DNA from: Chitinophaga pinensis
GTDB taxonomy: Bacteria > Bacteroidota > Bacteroidia > Flavobacteriales_D > Crocinitomicaceae
Assembly: GCA_945870115.1 (NCBI GenBank)
Contig: CAMBRH010000198.1
Coordinates: 1 to 6,689, forward strand
Reading direction: 5' to 3'
DNA: 6,689 nt
Under the pieces are notes generated by a model. It searched no databases and had not been told where the DNA came from. It saw only the letters and a program-made list of their open reading frames with translations. Below, piece after piece: positions 5,424-6,689 of this stretch (position 1 is the first letter of the stretch; every line of letters starts with the position of its first letter). The position numbers and the translations under genes were made by a program.

Positions 5424-6635
5424 TTAAACTTTTCGTTTTAAAGTCCATCTTAAAAGTAAAAAAGCTAAAAATGCAATTCCGCTACACACAAAAAATGGTA
5501 CCCCAAAATTAACTGAAGGAGTTGGTTTTATTCGTGTTGCAGAATAATAGATCCACATAAAAAACAAAGGGCTTAAAATTTCTGCTAAACTCATAATACT
5601 TGTGAAAATTCCTTGTAATTCTCCTTGCTCATTATCTTGAACTTTTCCAGAAACCAGCGAACGAATTGAAGGTTCAATGATTCCGCAAAAAGCATAGGGA
5701 AAGATTAAGACATACATCATCCAACCTGAAGGAATTAATCCCATCAAACATGTTGTTGAAATCAAAAACAATAATCCCATTGTTGCTGCTCCTTTTTCCC
5801 CCAATTTCTTGACTAAAATTCCAGAAAGTCCACCTTGAACAATCGCAAAGGCAACTCCAACAACAGCAAGAGAAATTCCAACGTCTTTTGCTGTCCATGC
5901 AAATTTATCCATTGTGTAATAATTCCACAGTGAATGAAGTGCCATGTTGGATAGCATAACAAGAAATATCACCAAAAACAAATATTTATTTTTCTCAAAT
6001 TTTACGATTTGTTTAAATGCACCAAAAGGATTTGCCCTTTTTAAATCAAATTTTCTTCTATCACTTTCTGGCAAAGATTCTTTTAAAACGAAATAGCCAT
6101 AAACGAAATTTAAAATGGAAAAACAAGCTGCTACAAAAAAAGGCGCTCTGGAGCCAAAATCAGTTAAAAGTCCACCGATTGCTGGTCCAATAACAAATCC
6201 AATTCCGAAAGCTGCGCCAACCATTCCAAAGTTTTTTGCCCTGTTTTCATTAGTGGAAATATCAGCAATATAAGCCGTGGCGGTCGTAAAACTTGCTCCA
6301 AAAATCCCAGCAATTGCTCTACCAATAATCAGCCAAACTAATGTCGGAGCAAAACACATGAAAACGTAATCCAAACCCATTCCAAGAACTGAAATTAGCA
6401 ATATTGGTCTTCTTCCAAATCGATCACTTAAATTTCCAATTAAGGGAGAAAAAAAGAATTGCATAAAAGCATAAGTTCCCATAACCAAACCAAAATATTT
6501 GGACGATTCATTCACTGAAACATGAGCTGTTTCTGACACTAAAACTGGAAAACTTGGGATAATTATTCCTAAACCAATTGAATCAATACAAATGGTAATA
6601 AGAACAAAAATTAATGCATTTTTTGAATGAAGCAT
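5424..6635 (-). CDS. MFS efflux transporter, TCR/Tet family
   Basis: A 403-residue major facilitator with about 12 helices, the normal length for TetA-like proton antiporters. Helix 1 carries IDSIGLGIIIPSFPVL (17-32), with the acidic residue Asp18 expected in TetA-type proteins. Motif A, GNLSDRFGRRPIL (67-79), follows helix 2, and GRAIAGIFGA (105-114) carries the motif-B arginine, Arg106. The antiporter motif C region GIGFVIGPAIGG (144-155) marks drug:H+ exporters. A central charged loop (about 185-215) separates the two six-helix halves. GIIEPSIRSLVS (318-329) lies in the second half. The family exports drugs or metabolites from the cytoplasm. The substrate is unknown, and housekeeping flavobacterial members of this group should not be read as tetracycline-resistance genes. 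The start ATG at 6635 fits helix 1 closely; a candidate promoter element lies 13 nt upstream. Confidence 0.92.
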   Translation of the reverse strand: MLHSKNALIFVLITICIDSIGLGIIIPSFPVLVSETAHVSVNESSKYFGLVMGTYAFMQFFFSPLIGNLSDRFGRRPILLISVLGMGLDYVFMCFAPTLVWLIIGRAIAGIFGASFTTATAYIADISTNENRAKNFGMVGAAFGIGFVIGPAIGGLLTDFGSRAPFFVAACFSILNFVYGYFVLKESLPESDRRKFDLKRANPFGAFKQIVKFEKNKYLFLVIFLVMLSNMALHSLWNYYTMDKFAWTAKDVGISLAVVGVAFAIVQGGLSGILVKKLGEKGAATMGLLFLISTTCLMGLIPSGWMMYVLIFPYAFCGIIEPSIRSLVSGKVQDNEQGELQGIFTSIMSLAEILSPLFFMWIYYSATRIKPTPSVNFGVPFFVCSGIAFLAFLLLRWTLKRKV

Positions 6636-6648
6636 ATATAAATTTTAT

Positions 6649-6656
6649 CAAAAATA
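6649..6656 (-). promoter_or_regulatory. Bacteroidota -7 element (TATTTTTG) for the MFS gene
   Basis: Read on the minus strand, TATTTTTG matches the Bacteroidota -7 consensus TAnnTTTG at every fixed position. It ends 13 nt before the MFS ATG, implying a very short leader of under about 10 nt. A clear -33 TTTG/TTG is not visible at the usual spacing, so the call rests on one element and on position. Confidence 0.4.
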
Positions 6657-6689
6657 GGTAATTATTTTAAAATTGAGAAGAATTTTACT

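Noticed and set aside
5424..6635. MFS gene as an acquired tetracycline-resistance determinant
   Set aside because: Base composition matches its neighbours, no mobile-element genes or flanking repeats are visible, and TCR/Tet-like exporters are common chromosomal genes in this group.

Overview
The window is a low-GC (roughly one-third G+C, estimated by eye), gene-dense stretch that reads as a chromosome segment of a Flavobacteriaceae member (Bacteroidota), probably Flavobacterium or a close relative. The signs are strong A/T codon preference, A-rich leaders without Shine-Dalgarno sequences, a Bacteroidota-type -7 element (TAnnTTTG), and protein variants that resemble flavobacterial homologues as I know them. 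This placement comes from recognition, not from a database search.

Plus strand, 1-4864: six genes in one direction form a methionine/homoserine and sulfur-assimilation cluster. In order they are the 3' part of a MetX-type homoserine O-acyltransferase (cut by the window start), a monofunctional homoserine dehydrogenase, two half-size YeeE/YedE-type membrane proteins, an OsmC-family two-cysteine protein, and a MetZ-type PLP-dependent sulfhydrylase. Spacing falls from 42 nt (containing a hairpin) and 127 nt (containing a small heptamer array) to 1 nt, 2 nt and an 8-nt overlap. The last four genes are therefore almost certainly one transcript with translational coupling.

The biochemical logic is coherent. 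Homoserine dehydrogenase makes homoserine and MetX activates it as an O-acyl ester. MetZ replaces the acyl group with sulfide to give homocysteine. The YeeE pair is a candidate importer of a sulfur compound (thiosulfate in the characterised relative TsuA), and the OsmC protein is a candidate thiol/persulfide handler between import and MetZ. The most interesting point is this coupling of a split sulfur importer and an OsmC protein to direct sulfhydrylation. No TusA-like carrier, which accompanies TsuA in characterised systems, is visible here.

Minus strand, 4866-6635: an MFS drug-efflux-type transporter of the TCR/Tet group is followed 21 nt downstream by an unrecognised four-helix membrane protein, probably as a two-gene unit. 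It converges on metZ with one base between the stop codons. A plausible promoter -7 element lies just before the transporter. I see no RNA genes, insertion sequences, CRISPR arrays or phage genes. No gene-free stretch exceeds 300 bases; the longest is 2214-2340.
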